In this document: in pieces, positions 1 to 10,973 of the stretch
Layout: every line of letters starts with the position of its first letter
How positions within the stretch are numbered: position 1 is the stretch's first letter
NCBI RefSeq assembly: GCF_900324465.2
Contig: NC_046619.1
Location: 21,911,664 to 21,975,663, forward strand
Direction: 5' to 3'
Source of the DNA: Anabas testudineus
Taxonomy: Eukaryota > Chordata > Actinopteri > Anabantiformes > Anabantidae
DNA: 64,000 nucleotides
Translations under genes and position numbers: made by a program
Notes under the pieces: model-generated
Seen by the model: the letters and a program-made list of their open reading frames with translations, nothing else
Told to the model about the DNA's origin: nothing
Database searches by the model: none

Positions 1-128
1 CAATTTAGCAGAAACGGGGAGAAAACAAAGAAAAGCCAAAATATCAAGAAGAGAAACATAAATATACATAATAAACTATGATAATATAATAACTGGATCA
101 ACAACAACACTTACAATGAACTTAATGA
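1..128. repeat. dispersed repeat, copy A (inverse match at 19271-19399)
   Basis: Bases 1-128 read as the reverse complement of 19271-19399 with only a few differences. Past base 130 the similarity falls to short patches. The match probably marks two copies of one dispersed element or a shared intron-like segment of the fossil genes beside it. The left end of this copy lies outside the window. Confidence 0.6.
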
Positions 129-1222
129 AGAACCATTCCTAGACCGTGAGGCTACTCTTCAGGGAATAGTAGGAAAAGTGCAAGATGCCATTGGCCTTTA
201 CAACCCCATCATTTTAACAGATGCACAGAGCAATGCAGTTCAAGGCAATCACAGTATTACACCTGGTGGTGATGGTGATGATGGTGTAATACACCTCATG
301 CCAGAAGCATAGTTTTTAGTTTTAGGACATTAGCTTCTTTTAATATAGCTTTATCTTACATTAACATTTACATTTTGTCATTTATCAGACGCTTTTATCC
401 AAAGCGACTTTAACTGTTTATTTCCCCTGTTTGTGTGTAGCAGCTGGAAAGATGTTGACACCACTGTCTCTGGAGACCAGAGAGCTGGTGATGGTATCTC
501 AAAGTCTTCCAGCTGTTACAGCAACAATCAGAGAGCTCACTGATCTCACAGTTATCCTGAGAATGATGCTTACTGCTCCCAAGCTACAGACCATCAAGGA
601 AGGATTTAGCTGTGTGGTTTGTATGAGTATGGACAGAATTCAGCTACTAGTTACACTACAAATCAATACAATTTAATGACATTTTAAGCACTTAAAATGT
701 GAAATGAATCCACATTGTTAATTGTAAAAACATTGTTAAACCACATTCGACTCTCTGCTCAGCAGTTTCTGTTTAGAGACGTCGTAATACGCAGACAGAG
801 CTACATACTCGTGTACATTCAGCTGCAGTTATCCCTGATCTGAATTCTAACTATGAAAATAACACTTTCCATCTTGATTAGTGTAAGGGAGGGGTGAAAT
901 GTGTTGTTGTTGTGCAAAACCTACAAGAATCACCAAAGTTTAACCCTATATATGAATATGCTGCTTTTAAACAACTGCTGTGAGACAGACCTGGAACAGA
1001 CACTGTGAACTCTGTTCCAGCCGTGGATAACACTTTTCAAATTTACATTTGCAGACATCAACGAGGAGCCAGTGCTCTCACAATGCTGCAGAAGCATCAT
1101 TGGCTGCAAGTCGTGTGGAACCATGGTTAGAGACCTCCCCACAATGTGCCAGATGTAGGAAGGCCAACAATGGTCTGATAAAAATCACTGGTCTAACAGC
1201 TGCATGCTCTGTGCTGAAATAA
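115..1222 (+). pseudogene. RING-finger-like multi-exon gene fossil
   Basis: Three stretches look like exons of a decayed multi-copy gene. 115-312 is an open segment rich in acidic residues. 441-620 follows a pyrimidine-rich acceptor and ends at a strong donor (GTATGAGT); it contains GFSCVV. 1055-1222 follows the acceptor ATTTGCAG and contains QCCRSIIGCKSC, a cysteine spacing typical of RING-type zinc fingers. The last segment is broken. Teleost genomes carry many transposon-associated RING genes of this kind, but I cannot name the family. No function is claimed. The neighbouring integrase-like fossil on the other strand suggests that both come from the same class of mobile DNA. Confidence 0.35.
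360..425. repeat. SINE-tail-like fragment
   Basis: Contains CAGACGCTTTTATCCAAAGC, a motif that recurs inside the fuller SINE-like copies at 18150-18325 and 50773-50930. Only the tail region is present here, in a probable intron of the RING-like fossil. Confidence 0.4.
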
Positions 1223-1587
1223 GTTTTCACAGAGGAGTACGTCTGTACGTATATAATTATTTTGAGAGAGAATAGAGCTTCTTTGTATGGTGTAAAGTCA
1301 CTGTTTACAGCCCTGAAAAACAACTGTCAAATGTCAGCATGTATGTCAGCTAAATCATTCTCTGTTCTGGGGTTAGGGTTAGGGTTAGCTCTTAGCTCCT
1401 GTTCTGTTGTGAAAGGATCAGCTCCAAAAGTTGAATATGGTGTAAGTGCACATCCCAAATGCTGTCTGAAAAGGTCTGCAGCTTCGAGGGCTCTGGAGAA
1501 ATCTGTCCTTTATACCCAGGTTCTGCTAAGTGATTTGGTCTGCAGGTGTTAGTATCAAAATTAAAACATTCAGCACTATAATCGGAT

Positions 1588-2040
1588 TCACGTTTTAATC
1601 TGGAATTCTGTGAGCGTTTCACGATTCTGCCACACTTTCAAGACCAATGTGGCACAGCTGGTGAGGTTGGACACACAGCATCTTACAAGGTTGACCCCCA
1701 TATTCATCTCCTCCTGGTCCATCAGCTGGAGTAGGGCTGTTTTCAGTGGGCAGTTGACTTGGTTGTTGATCTCAGGCCAAAGCCTTCCAACTGTGTGGTT
1801 CTGAGTGATCAAAAAACATGTCTTAAATGTACTAAAAGCATGTACGTGGTAGTAGAAGAGTTTCAGTTCTTTTGTTCATAGTACTGAAATCTCTTGTGGA
1901 TGAAGTCTGTCAATAAGGTGGCCTCTGCTGATTGAAGCCATGATGTGACAGCATCTCCTGCAGTCTCCTGCGTGTCAGGTAAAATTCCTTCCCATGGTCA
2001 ACTCGCACCTGGTCCCAGGTGATCACTGCAGGCCACAAGA
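1588..2040 (-). mobile_element. integrase-core-like transposon fossil
   Basis: On the minus strand two short coding-like segments, about 1.59-1.81 kb and 1.87-2.03 kb, read WDQVRVDHGKEFYL and [19 protein letters not shown]. They resemble the retroviral-type integrase core found in a repeated teleost transposon gene. The fossil is clearly broken and incomplete, without visible termini. The family assignment rests on remembered motifs and should be treated as tentative. Confidence 0.4.
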
Positions 2041-2496
2041 AGAAATCACACATCTGTCAAAAAACTATTTGTAGACTGAATTAGACAAACAGTAAATTAG
2101 GGATTAATATTATTGTCTGTTAGTATGTGGTAAAGTCTAATCTTTGGCCTTTTATTTTGAAAGTACAGAATGCGCATGGAAACAAATGAAGACTTTTATT
2201 TTTTCACTTTAACCAAACTTCAGCAACATTGTATCAAGAATTTCTTCGTGAAACTTGTGTGTGATATTTGTCTGAGTCGAATTAAATGTGATTGTATCTT
2301 TGAAATAAACAGAACTTCAGAGAAACTCAGAGAAACATCAGTTTATGTCGAAACAAAGAAAAGAAGAGAAAGAAGCTTCAACCGCTGCTGGAGCTCCGCC
2401 TCCTGTCCTCTATCACGTCCGCAGAGCAGCAGTAAAAAGCCCCAGTCGGACTCCGAGCTCCAGATCCGACTTTGATCCGACGAAGAAGATCAGTGA

Positions 2497-2811
<315 letters not shown>

Positions 2812-2841
2812 ACCTGCTCCTGGACTCCAACTACAACCAAA

Positions 2842-2857
2842 GGCTCTTTTCAGAGCC
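2842..2857 (+). terminator. histone 3' stem-loop (H4)
   Basis: GGCTCTTTTCAGAGCC forms a perfect 6-bp stem with a TTTC loop. It is the SLBP-binding signal for 3' processing of non-polyadenylated histone mRNA. Confidence 0.95.
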
Positions 2858-3671
2858 GCTCACAACATCTACAGAGCTGCTTCCTTTAACAGGTTCCTTT
2901 AGTTCTCTACAGAACACTCACTGTCAATAAACACGTTGTACAACAGTTGGTCTCAACCATCAAACACAATAAGAAACTCAGGGAGACACGAGTGAACACG
3001 ATCTGGACGAAGGATGAAAGGGGATCAATCATTAGAGAAGGGGAACTCGATTCTTTAAACTGACTCAGATCCGTGAGTGTCCAACTGTGTTGAACGACTC
3101 ATTTTGTTCGTTTTACAGCGGGTTTCGGTGTCGCTCTCTAGTGGGGAAGTAAAAATGGCCGCGGTTCTCAGACACTACATAGTGAAGACAACATGGTTTG
3201 TTCAGCTGACAAATCCACGAACAGTGAACTGCTGCTGCAGCCTGAGCTGTGACGGCTGGAAAAGGACGAGAAAAACTTATCGATGTTGTTATTAATAATG
3301 TTACATTTAATTATTTTATGGAAGAGACACAATTAACATGTTTTTAATTTTCCAAAGTATTTATTTACAAACATAATTTACATTATATACACAAAATAAC
3401 TACACACATCTTCAAGCATCAAACACCACTAATTAATTAAGATTCCATAAATCCAAATGAACGTCAGATATCAGACATCATTCGTTGTTTCTCAGTCCAC
3501 AGCCCGTAGCTACAGCTGTCACGTGACAAATGAACGAAAGAACGATCCGTATGAAGGACTCGCTGTCACGTGACAGAAGAAAGCGGACCTGAGCAGACAC
3601 GTACAGTTGAGTGAGTCGTGAACGAATCATTTCTGTTTCCTGAGCTTATGCAGCTGCTGCAATGTGGCATA
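2858..3671. other. H4 3' flank with paired CACGTG palindromes; possible hAT-derived spacer
   Basis: No gene is visible. Two exact 12-bp palindromes TGTCACGTGACA lie at 3517-3528 and 3564-3575. Phrases such as GAACGACTCATTTTG and GTGAACGAATCA resemble non-autonomous hAT elements of fish, so part of the spacer may be an old element. The whole spacer is shared with the inverted partner (about 26681-27508). A 57-bp piece of it (near 3163-3220) also recurs downstream of H2A at 21275-21331. Confidence 0.5.
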
Positions 3672-3687
3672 AATAATTCTGCACTCC

Positions 3688-3689
<2 letters not shown>
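3672..3689. repeat. solo Tc1-type terminal sequence
   Basis: AATAATTCTGCACTCCCC matches the outer end of the adjacent Tc1 element (5309-5325) but stands alone next to the TA microsatellite. The same solo end is present at 26663-26680 in the inverted partner block, which has no full element. Confidence 0.75.

Positions 3690-3769
<80 letters not shown>
3690..3769. repeat. (TA)n microsatellite
   Basis: About 40 TA units. It lies between the solo terminal sequence and the left end of the Tc1 element. Confidence 0.95.
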
Positions 3770-3771
<2 letters not shown>

Positions 3772-3775
3772 TGCA

Positions 3776-5328
3776 CGGGGAGTGCAGAATTATTTGGCAA
3801 ATGAGTATTTTGACCACATCATCCTCTTTATGTATGTTGTCTTACTCCAAGCTGTAAAGGCTCGAAAGCCTACTACCAATTAAGCATATTAGGTGATGTG
3901 CATCTCTGTAATGAGAAGGGGTTGGTCTAATGACATCAACACCCTATATCAGGTGTGCATAATTATTAGGCAACTTCCTTTACTTTGGCAAAATGGGTCA
4001 AAAGAAGGACTTGACAGGCTCAGAAAAGTCAAAAATAGTGAGATATCTTGCAGAGAGATGCAGCACTCTTAAAATTGCCAAGCTTCTGAAGCGTGATCAT
4101 CGAACAATCAAGCGTTTCATTCAAAATAGTCAACAGGGTTGCAAGAAGCGTGTGGAAAAAACCAAGGCGCAAAATAATTGCCCATGAACTGAGAAAAGTC
4201 AAGCGTGCAGCTGCCAAGATGCCACTTGCCACCAGTTTTGCCATATTTCAGAGCTGCAACATCACTGGAGTGCTCAAAAGCACAAGGTGTGCAATACTCA
4301 GAGACATGGCCAAGGTAAGAAAGGCTGAAAAACGACCACCACTGAACAAGACACACCAGCTGAAACGTCAAGACTGGGCCAAGAAATATCTCAAGACTGA
4401 TTTTTCTAAGGTTTTATGGACTGATGAAATGAGAGTGAGTCTTGATGGGCCAGATGGATGGGCCCGTGGCTGGATCGGTAAAGGGCAGAGAGCTCCAGTC
4501 CGACTCAGACGGCAGCAAGGTGGAGGTGGAGTACTGGTTTGGGCTGGTATCATCAAAGATGAGCTTGTGGGGCCTTTTCGGGTTGAGGATGGAGTCAAGC
4601 TCAACTCCCAGTCCTACTGCCAGTTTCTGGAAGACACCTTCTTCAAGCAGTGGCACAGGAAGAAGTCTGCATCCTTCAAGAAAAATATGATTTTCATGCA
4701 GGACAATGCTCCATCACACGCGTCCAAGTACTCCACAGCGTGGCTGGCAAGAAAGGGTCTAAAAGAAGAAAAACTAATGACATGGCCTCCTTGTTCACCT
4801 GATCTGAACCCCATAAAGAACCTGTGGTCCATCATCAAATGTGAGATTTACAAGGAGGTAAAACAGTACACCTCTATGAACAGTGTCTGGGAGGCTGTGG
4901 TTGCTGCTGCACGCAATGTAGATGGTGAACAGATCAAAACACTGACAGAATCCATGGATGGCAGGCTTTTGAGTGTCCTTGCAAAGATAGGTGGCTATAT
5001 TGGTCACTGATTTGTTTTTGTTTTGTTTTTGAATGTCAGAAATGTATATTTGTGAATGATGAGATGTTATATTGGTTTCAATGGTGAAAATAAATAATTG
5101 AAATGGGTATATATTTGTTTTTTGTTAAGTTGCCTAATAATTATGCACAATAATAGTCACCTGCACACACAGATATCATCCTAAAATAGCTCAAACTAAA
5201 AACTACTTCCACAAATATTCATCTTTGATATTAATTCGTTTTTTGGGTTCATTGAGAACATGGATGTTGTTCAATAATAAAATTAATCCTCAAAAATACA
5301 ACTTGCCTAATAATTCTGCACTCCCTGT
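3776..5328 (+). mobile_element. Tc1/mariner DNA transposon, nearly full length
   Basis: The left end GGGGAGTGCAGAATTATTTG and right end AATAATTCTGCACTCCC form terminal inverted repeats. Subterminal copies of GTGCATAATTATTAGGCAACT (about 3954-3973) and its inverse (about 5128-5147) form a second inverted pair, as expected for IR/DR-type Tc1 elements. The element sits in TA microsatellite on both sides, consistent with TA target choice, and carries one transposase gene on the + strand. The matching inverted block at 26.6 kb lacks the element. Confidence 0.92.
3993..5010 (+). pseudogene. Tc1/mariner transposase, inactive
   Basis: The transposase starts MGQKKDLTGSEKSKIVRY, a helix-turn-helix DNA-binding domain (HTH motif KLLKRDHRTIKRFI). 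The frame shifts near 4155 in a run of six A's (GGAAAAAACC), after which the rest of the protein is open to 5010 and ends KIGGYIGH. The catalytic domain shows the first Asp in WTDEMRV and the second in MQDNAPSH. The third acidic residue, expected as Glu in NPIENLW, is Lys (NPIKNLW). By my count 37 residues lie between the second Asp and this site, so the parent family would be of the DD37E type. The frameshift and the lost catalytic Glu both argue against activity. Confidence 0.9.
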
Positions 5329-5345
5329 GTATATATATGTGTATA

Positions 5346-5427
<82 letters not shown>
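5328..5427. repeat. (TA)n / (TATG) microsatellite
   Basis: Begins with GTGTATATATATGTGTATA and becomes pure TA. It directly follows the right end of the Tc1 element and corresponds to 26600-26662 in the inverted partner. Confidence 0.95.
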
Positions 5428-5431
<4 letters not shown>

Positions 5432-5676
5432 CTTGTATAATGTCAAATATTTGCTTCTCTTTACAGATCAAATGAGTAAATATAAATGATATATTTTTCA
5501 TAATATGTGTCCTGTAAGATACTATTGTGTGAAGTCCAAAGACATCAGAGAAGTTAAACATGAATCAACTCAATGAAATGAATCAATTAATTAAATTTGA
5601 GAAACTTTTTATTTATTTACTTCTCATTGAACTGTGGTGTCTGTCTGGCGCATGCTCAGTCGCATGCTGTGCACAG

Positions 5677-5729
5677 CCAATCGTGTGCGAGCGACAGCAC
5701 AGTCGTATTTGCATGAAGCGACTATAAAT
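5677..5729 (+). promoter_or_regulatory. H2B promoter: CCAAT, octamer, TATA
   Basis: A CCAAT box lies at 5677-5681, the octamer ATTTGCAT at 5707-5714 and TATAAAT at 5723-5729. Octamer plus TATA just upstream is the classic vertebrate H2B arrangement, bound by Oct1 for S-phase transcription. The set is conserved at 26298-26350. Confidence 0.85.
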
Positions 5730-5784
5730 CCACCGTCACGGCGTCACCGACTTCATCCGTGGAAGAATCTACCGAGGAACCAAA

Positions 5785-6156
5785 ATGCCTGATCCAGTGA
5801 AAGCACCGAAGAAGGGCTCCAAGAAAGCCGTCTCTAAGAGCGTCACCAAGAGCGGCAAGAAGAAGAGGAGGACCAGGAAGGAGAGCTACGCCATCTACGT
5901 GTACAAGGTCCTGAAGCAGGTCCACCCCGACACCGGCATCTCGTCCAAGGCCATGGGCATCATGAACTCGTTCGTCAGCGACATCTTCGAGCGGATCGCC
6001 GGGGAGGCCTCCCGCCTGGCGCACTACAACAAGCGCTCCACCATCACCTCCAGGGAGATCCAGACCGCGGTCCGCCTCCTGCTGCCCGGTGAGCTGGCCA
6101 AGCACGCCGTGTCCGAGGGAACCAAGGCCGTCACCAAGTACACCAGCTCCAAGTAA
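5785..6156 (+). CDS. histone H2B
   Basis: Encodes a 123-residue core histone H2B, partner of H2A in the nucleosome dimer. The N-terminal tail [18 protein letters not shown] is basic and lysine-rich. It is followed by the invariant fold ([21 protein letters not shown]) and the C-terminal helix ending VTKYTSSK, which includes the ubiquitinated lysine of AVTKYTSS. The length is a few residues short of mammalian H2B, as in other fish. The gene is intronless, with a CCAAT/octamer/TATA promoter starting about 108 bases upstream and a histone stem-loop 28 bases after the stop. The protein is the same as that encoded at 25871-26242. It lies in the same direction as H4 but is separated from it by 3 kb that includes the Tc1 insertion. 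Confidence 0.98.
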   Translation: MPDPVKAPKKGSKKAVSKSVTKSGKKKRRTRKESYAIYVYKVLKQVHPDTGISSKAMGIMNSFVSDIFERIAGEASRLAHYNKRSTITSREIQTAVRLLLPGELAKHAVSEGTKAVTKYTSSK

Positions 6157-6184
6157 ACTGCTGCTGCAGCTCCATCAACACAAA

Positions 6185-6200
6185 GGCTCTTTTCAGGGCC
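6185..6200 (+). terminator. histone 3' stem-loop (H2B), wobble variant
   Basis: GGCTCTTTTCAGGGCC forms the 6-bp stem with one T-G (U·G) pair at the fourth position. The same variant occurs in the other H2B gene (25827-25842), while the six other histone genes have the fully paired form. Confidence 0.92.
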
Positions 6201-6441
6201 AAACACCTCATCTAACAACAAACGTTCCTTCACTGTCACCAACGCTCGTTAGGAAACAACAACATTCACTCTTCATCCTCTCCTTCTCTTTCTGTCTCAT
6301 CTTCTTTAATCACTCATCCTAAATCTATCAATCATTACTGATGCTCACTGGAAACCACACATTTCATCCACATCTTCCACTCAAAGGCTCCAGCTTCATC
6401 GGCTTCAACACATTTCAACCACACACTCATTATGTTGCAAA

Positions 6442-7680
6442 GCAAACGTAGAACCGGATCTGAGCGTGTTTGTCGGGGAGAGGCCTTCATTAACTGTCCT
6501 GGATAAAAACACTGCTGCAACAGGAGCCTGTTACCTGTACCTGCTTTGAACAAATCATTAAAATTCCAACAACAATACAATGACCAGCAACAGCCGATCT
6601 ACATTTAAACATCATAATCAATGTTCAAAAACAACTGCTCGTGTGCAAAACAACATTGATAACAATAATTATAACAACATCAATAATCATGTTCATGAAA
6701 ACGGTAATAATTATATTATAAATATCATTAGAATAACAACACCAGCAACAATATAATATGGGCTAAAAGTGCAGGATGAGCAGTCAAATGTTCAGTAAGA
6801 ACCAGTGCAGCAGCTGTTCTTCTTACTTCAGAGTGTTTTACTGTCTATTACAGTTCATTTTCCATAATTGTCCACGTCTCCAACAGCTCAGCAAAAAAGG
6901 GAAAATGTAAAAGAATAAAAACTGCTAAAAGTAAGAATGAATGAACATTGACTAAAAGTTAACTTTTAGAAATTGCTTTTGAGTTTTCATTTATTTAAAG
7001 AAAAAGGTTGATTTTATAAATCCTTCTTTTGAACCACTACTGAAAAATGATTTCAGACTTTTCATGAACCTTAACGTTTCACATTTGTTCCGTTTTTCTT
7101 TAATGGAGAGGAAACAATAACTAAGTCCATGTCTGTAAATAATGTTCTGAAAGGTGTCGCAGTTACATTAAGAGAAAGATGCAACAAAATATCTTTATGT
7201 TACATGTAAATCTTATTATTTAAAACTATGTTGTTTCACGATTATCTTAATCTTAATCTTTCGTGCATCTCGGACACAAATGTTTTCAGTAAGAAAGAAA
7301 AACTAGTTCACTTGTGGTCATCAAAATCCTTGATGCCATATGTCGATTATGTAGTTGTAGTTCTTTAGATGAGGCGCGTGGCTCTGACACGAGGCGTTGT
7401 TTCTAGAATCAGTCCCTTTATGTAGTTTTTTCCTCTTCCAGATTACGGTTCTAACAAAGCTCACTGGAACATTGAAAAGTGTAGAAATCTCTCAGTAACG
7501 AATTTATCGGTAGAGAACTGTTTACATTTTAAACTAGTTTTAAAGAAAACAATTTACATATAATAGATGTACATAAGCATCTGTACATGTGTTCACAAAC
7601 AGAAGCAGGAAAATACTGAATTTATTGATAATTGACTATAGAAGAATGATGATGAGTGGAGTTAATGAGAGGAGGTGAGA
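6442..7680. other. spacer between H2B and H1 with retroposon-like repeat
   Basis: No gene is seen. About 6540-6850 is AT-rich and shares phrases such as CTACATTTAAACAT and GAGCAGTCAAATGTTCA with the T-tailed insert at 16564-16848. A weaker match occurs at 25142-25300. It is probably a decayed LINE-derived sequence. Nothing recognisable lies between 6850 and 7680. Confidence 0.5.
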
Positions 7681-7718
7681 TGAAGTGAGAGGTGTGTGTC
7701 TTTAGAGAAGGAGTGTGT

Positions 7719-7734
7719 GGCTCTGAAAAGAGCC
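7719..7734 (-). terminator. histone 3' stem-loop (H1, copy 1)
   Basis: On the minus strand it reads GGCTCTTTTCAGAGCC, a fully paired stem, 32 bases after the H1 stop codon. Confidence 0.95.
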
Positions 7735-7766
7735 TTTTGGAGTGGAGCAGCTTTGCTGTGAGCTGC

Positions 7767-8450
7767 TCACTTCTTCTTGGCCGCTGTCTTCTTGAGCGGA
7801 GCTTTCTTGGCAGCAGCAGCAGGAGCCTTCTTGGGGCTCTTGGTGGGCTTCTTGGGGCTCTTGGTGGCCTTCTTGGGGCTCTTGGCGGCCTTCTTGGGGC
7901 TCTTGGCGGCCTTCTTGGGGCTCTTGGTGGGCTTCTTGGGGGTCTTGGCTTTGGGTTTCTTGGCCGCTGCGGGTTTCTTGACCTTCTTCGGGGACTTGCT
8001 GGCGGCTGCCGGCTTCTTCGCTGCCGCAGCTTTGGTCTTCTTAGCGGCGGCGGCTTTGGCCGGTTTCTTGGCGGCGGGCTTCTTGGCTTTAGGAGCGGCG
8101 GCGGCGGCGGGTTTGCGTGCCGGCTTCTTGGGCTTGGTGTCCGCCTTCTTGTTGATCTTGAAGGAGCCGGAGGCTCCGACGCCCTTGGTCTGGAGCAGAG
8201 TCCCCTTCAGCACCAGGCTCTTGATGGCGGTCTTGACGCGGGCTCTGTTCTTGTCCACGTCGTAGCCTCCGGCAGCCAGAGCCTTCTTGAGGGCGGAAGC
8301 AGACACGCCGCTCCGCTCCTTGGACGCGGACACGGCCTTAACGATCAGCTCGCCCACGCTGGGACCAGTCTTCTTGGGCTTGGTGGCCTTCTTCTTGGCG
8401 GCTTTGGCCGGAGCGGCGGCCGGAGCTGCAGCTGGAGCTTCTTCTGCCAT
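7767..8450 (-). CDS. linker histone H1 (copy 1)
   Basis: Encodes a 227-residue linker histone that binds nucleosome entry/exit DNA and compacts chromatin. A short Ala/Pro-rich N-terminal tail ([14 protein letters not shown]) precedes the winged-helix globular domain at about residues 29-101 ([20 protein letters not shown] through [12 protein letters not shown]). The long C-terminal tail is rich in Lys, Ala and Pro and carries seven (S/T)PKK motifs, which are CDK sites and minor-groove binders. The start at 8450 (MAEE) was chosen because the open frame upstream does not resemble any H1. The gene is intronless, with a 3' stem-loop and an upstream AAACACA box. The copy at 23105-23779 differs in the number of tail repeats. 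Confidence 0.96.
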   Translation of the reverse strand: MAEEAPAAAPAAAPAKAAKKKATKPKKTGPSVGELIVKAVSASKERSGVSASALKKALAAGGYDVDKNRARVKTAIKSLVLKGTLLQTKGVGASGSFKINKKADTKPKKPARKPAAAAAPKAKKPAAKKPAKAAAAKKTKAAAAKKPAAASKSPKKVKKPAAAKKPKAKTPKKPTKSPKKAAKSPKKAAKSPKKATKSPKKPTKSPKKAPAAAAKKAPLKKTAAKKK

Positions 8451-8580
8451 TTTGTCTGCGAGTCGTTTCACTTGGAGTGTGGAGAATCCCGGAGCAGGAG
8501 GCGGCACTTAAACACAGCATGAGGACCGTGGAGACTCAGCCGCTCCGGGGCTCCTCGGTGCGCTGTGAACACCGGGACTC

Positions 8581-8587
8581 TGTGTTT
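8581..8587 (-). promoter_or_regulatory. H1-specific AAACACA box (copy 1)
   Basis: AAACACA on the minus strand, 131 bases upstream of the H1 start codon, with a TATA-like GTTTAAG at about 8507-8513 between them. The AAACACA element is a known hallmark of H1 promoters. Conserved at 23910-23916. Confidence 0.7.
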
Positions 8588-9235
8588 TCTCTGCACCGAT
8601 CAAACCCAGAAAAAGCCCCGTGGGAGCGGACACGAGGGCGGAAAGTGAGCGGAGCTGACAGCGGACATGCGGGTCTTCATATTCGGCTCGTGTCGAGTCT
8701 GAAGTTCGCTGCATTTTGTCGGTGAAGCCTCCAAACGTCCCCGTGTTCCGCGTCCTGACGAGCGCTCCTCTGCTCATTTCTCTCCTCAAAGGACTTGAAA
8801 CGGATCCAGAATCCACCAGAACCGGTTCCTCCGCTGCTCCACATGTTTGTTCGGGGACTGAAAGTCAAATCAACCGTCTGCTGATGATCCTGTTGTAGTG
8901 AAGTGAAGATGTTCTGGTCGCAGCAAACACACTGATGAGGATCATGGTGGAGTTCAGTCAGACTGAAAACAGGTTGGAATGAAAAGTGTTGTTCTAGATA
9001 AAGAATAAACTGGAACACGTTGTTTGTAGAATGACTGATATTTTCAGATCTAACGATCTAAATAAGAAGTTACAGTGTCACACAGATCAATGTATCATCA
9101 CGGTGAAGGAGTTCAGTCGGTCAGTGATTTACTTATGGAAACCTGCAGACAGCAGAATTAAAGAGGCTGTAGAGTCATTTAAGAAGAACTGCTCATTTAA
9201 AAATACATCTTTTTAATATGAAATCAATAAAATGT

Positions 9236-10384
9236 TGATGGGTCTCAACTGATTTCTGGATATTTATGATTCATGATTAAATAAACTTTATTAATCCCTG
9301 AGGCAAATTGTTTTGCCTTGTTCTCAACTCAGACAGAAAGAAAAACAACAACAACCAGAAAAGAACCACATCAACACAAATACAGAATATGTGAGATAGA
9401 TTAAAATAGGTGAATGAAAATGGGTCAATGACAGTGATGATGACAGAAATTGTCAGTTCCCCACTTCTTACAGAGGGGGGAGGAATTGTACAGTTTGATG
9501 TTCACAGGTAGAAAGGATCTCCTGTGGTTCTCTGGAGAACTTCTCTGGCTGATCGAGTTCCTCTGTCCAGCAGCACACTCTGTAGTGGGTGGGAGGGATT
9601 GATTGTTATTTACAACTCATAAATATGTATTTATTACATGTTATACAGATATGTCAGAGCAATAACTATTCAAGTTTTCTTAGTCTTTGTTTATACTTTT
9701 TGTATTGTTCACTGACCAGGACCTATTCGATTTATTAATCATATTTATTATATTATTATTTTTATTGAGATTCAGTTGTTAGATGCTTCCATTCAAAGCA
9801 GACAACAAATCAGGGAAGTGCTGATCTTTCTCATGGGGAGGGAGACGTGGTCAGTGAAGCTTAGTTGGTCGTCACTAATGACCCCAGTATGGCCGTATTA
9901 ATATTAAAGAGTTTGAATCGGAATATCCATGATCACTTTGAAGATAAAATAACATTTGACATAACATGAAATTATCATTACAGCTATCTACAATTGCATT
10001 CTGACCGTTAGGAATGACATTTGAAGATACACACCACTAGTTACAATTCCTTGTTATTGTAGATATCATTAATAACATCAATGCCATGGCACCAATTTAG
10101 CGTTTTTGCGACAAAACAGCTCATATTCCAGATATATCTGCTATGACCAACTAGTCAAATGTGTAATTAAAGATATCTGAAATCCATCCTGACTAATCAG
10201 AATGACTCACTGACTGCACCACTAATTTAAGATATCTACAATACACTTTTGCCTTGTGAAGTCCAGATAAATTTAATTAAATGATAACTAGGTGAAATTC
10301 AGATGACACATGTGTTTAATGGCATTTGGAATAGTAAGAAATAATCTATAATTCCTAATAACAATGAATTTGTTTTTTTCTTCA
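9236..10384. other. spacer with old repeat fragments
   Basis: AT-rich, with no gene seen. 9270-9320 (TTTATTAATCCCTGAGGCAA) and 9480-9560 (CAGTTTGATGTTCACAGG) look like pieces of common teleost non-LTR or SINE sequences. The stretch 9680-10384 shows nothing recognisable. Confidence 0.5.
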
Positions 10385-10973
10385 ATTCAATTCAATTCAA
10401 TTTTATTTGTATAGCGCCAATTTACAACAGAAGTTATCTCAAGGCACTTTACAGTGTAAGGTTTAAGACCTTACAGAAAATATTTATACAAAATATTAGA
10501 GAAAACCCAACAATCCCATTTGAGCAAGCTTTAGGCAACAGTGGAGAGGAAAAACTCCCTTTAGAGGAAGAAACCTCCAGCAGAACCAGGCTCATAGTGG
10601 GCGGCCATCTGCCTCGACCGGTTGGGGTGAGTGGAAAGAGAAGAGAGAAAAGAACAGCAGGCAATAAAGACAACAACAAGCAATAAAGACAACAACAAGC
10701 ATCAAGAACATTGGGCAGATGAACTGGATTCTGGAGATGTACAGCTCCAGGCCGAGGATACCTGCAGAAAAGTACAGAGAGAGGGAGACAGAGAGGAGGA
10801 AACACAACTACAGGAGAGAGAAGACACAAAGTTAATGACATGAAATGGTGGCATTTGCATTGATACAGGAGAAAGGAGAGAGGAGAGGAGCTCAGTTTAT
10901 CAGTAGAGGTCCCCCAGCAGAATAACCTATATCAGCATAACTAAGAGATGGTTCAGAGTCACCTGATCCATCT

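Larger units (their letters stand above)
7681..9677. repeat. direct-duplication copy 1 (H1 block)
   Basis: This block is the direct copy of 23020-24961. From 7681 to about 9235 the two are nearly identical, covering the H1 gene, its promoter and about 780 bases of upstream DNA. Beyond that the match is patchy but recognisable, for instance GAATTGTACAGTTTGATG at 9483 and AAATATGTATTTATTACA near 9620. Confidence 0.85.

Noticed and set aside
1371-1390. TTAGGG-like run suggesting an interstitial telomere
   Set aside because: Only about two and a half units, too short to distinguish from chance.
3618-3857. Tyr-Ile repeat peptides across the TA microsatellites
   Set aside because: Translation of (TA)n only.
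7692-8522. Large + strand frames opposite H1 rich in Leu and Gly (also at 23030-23851)
   Set aside because: Antisense shadow of the GC-rich, repetitive H1 tail.
9031-9216. 61-codon frame conserved exactly in both H1 blocks (also 24360-24545)
   Set aside because: The surrounding non-coding DNA is equally conserved, so duplication explains it.
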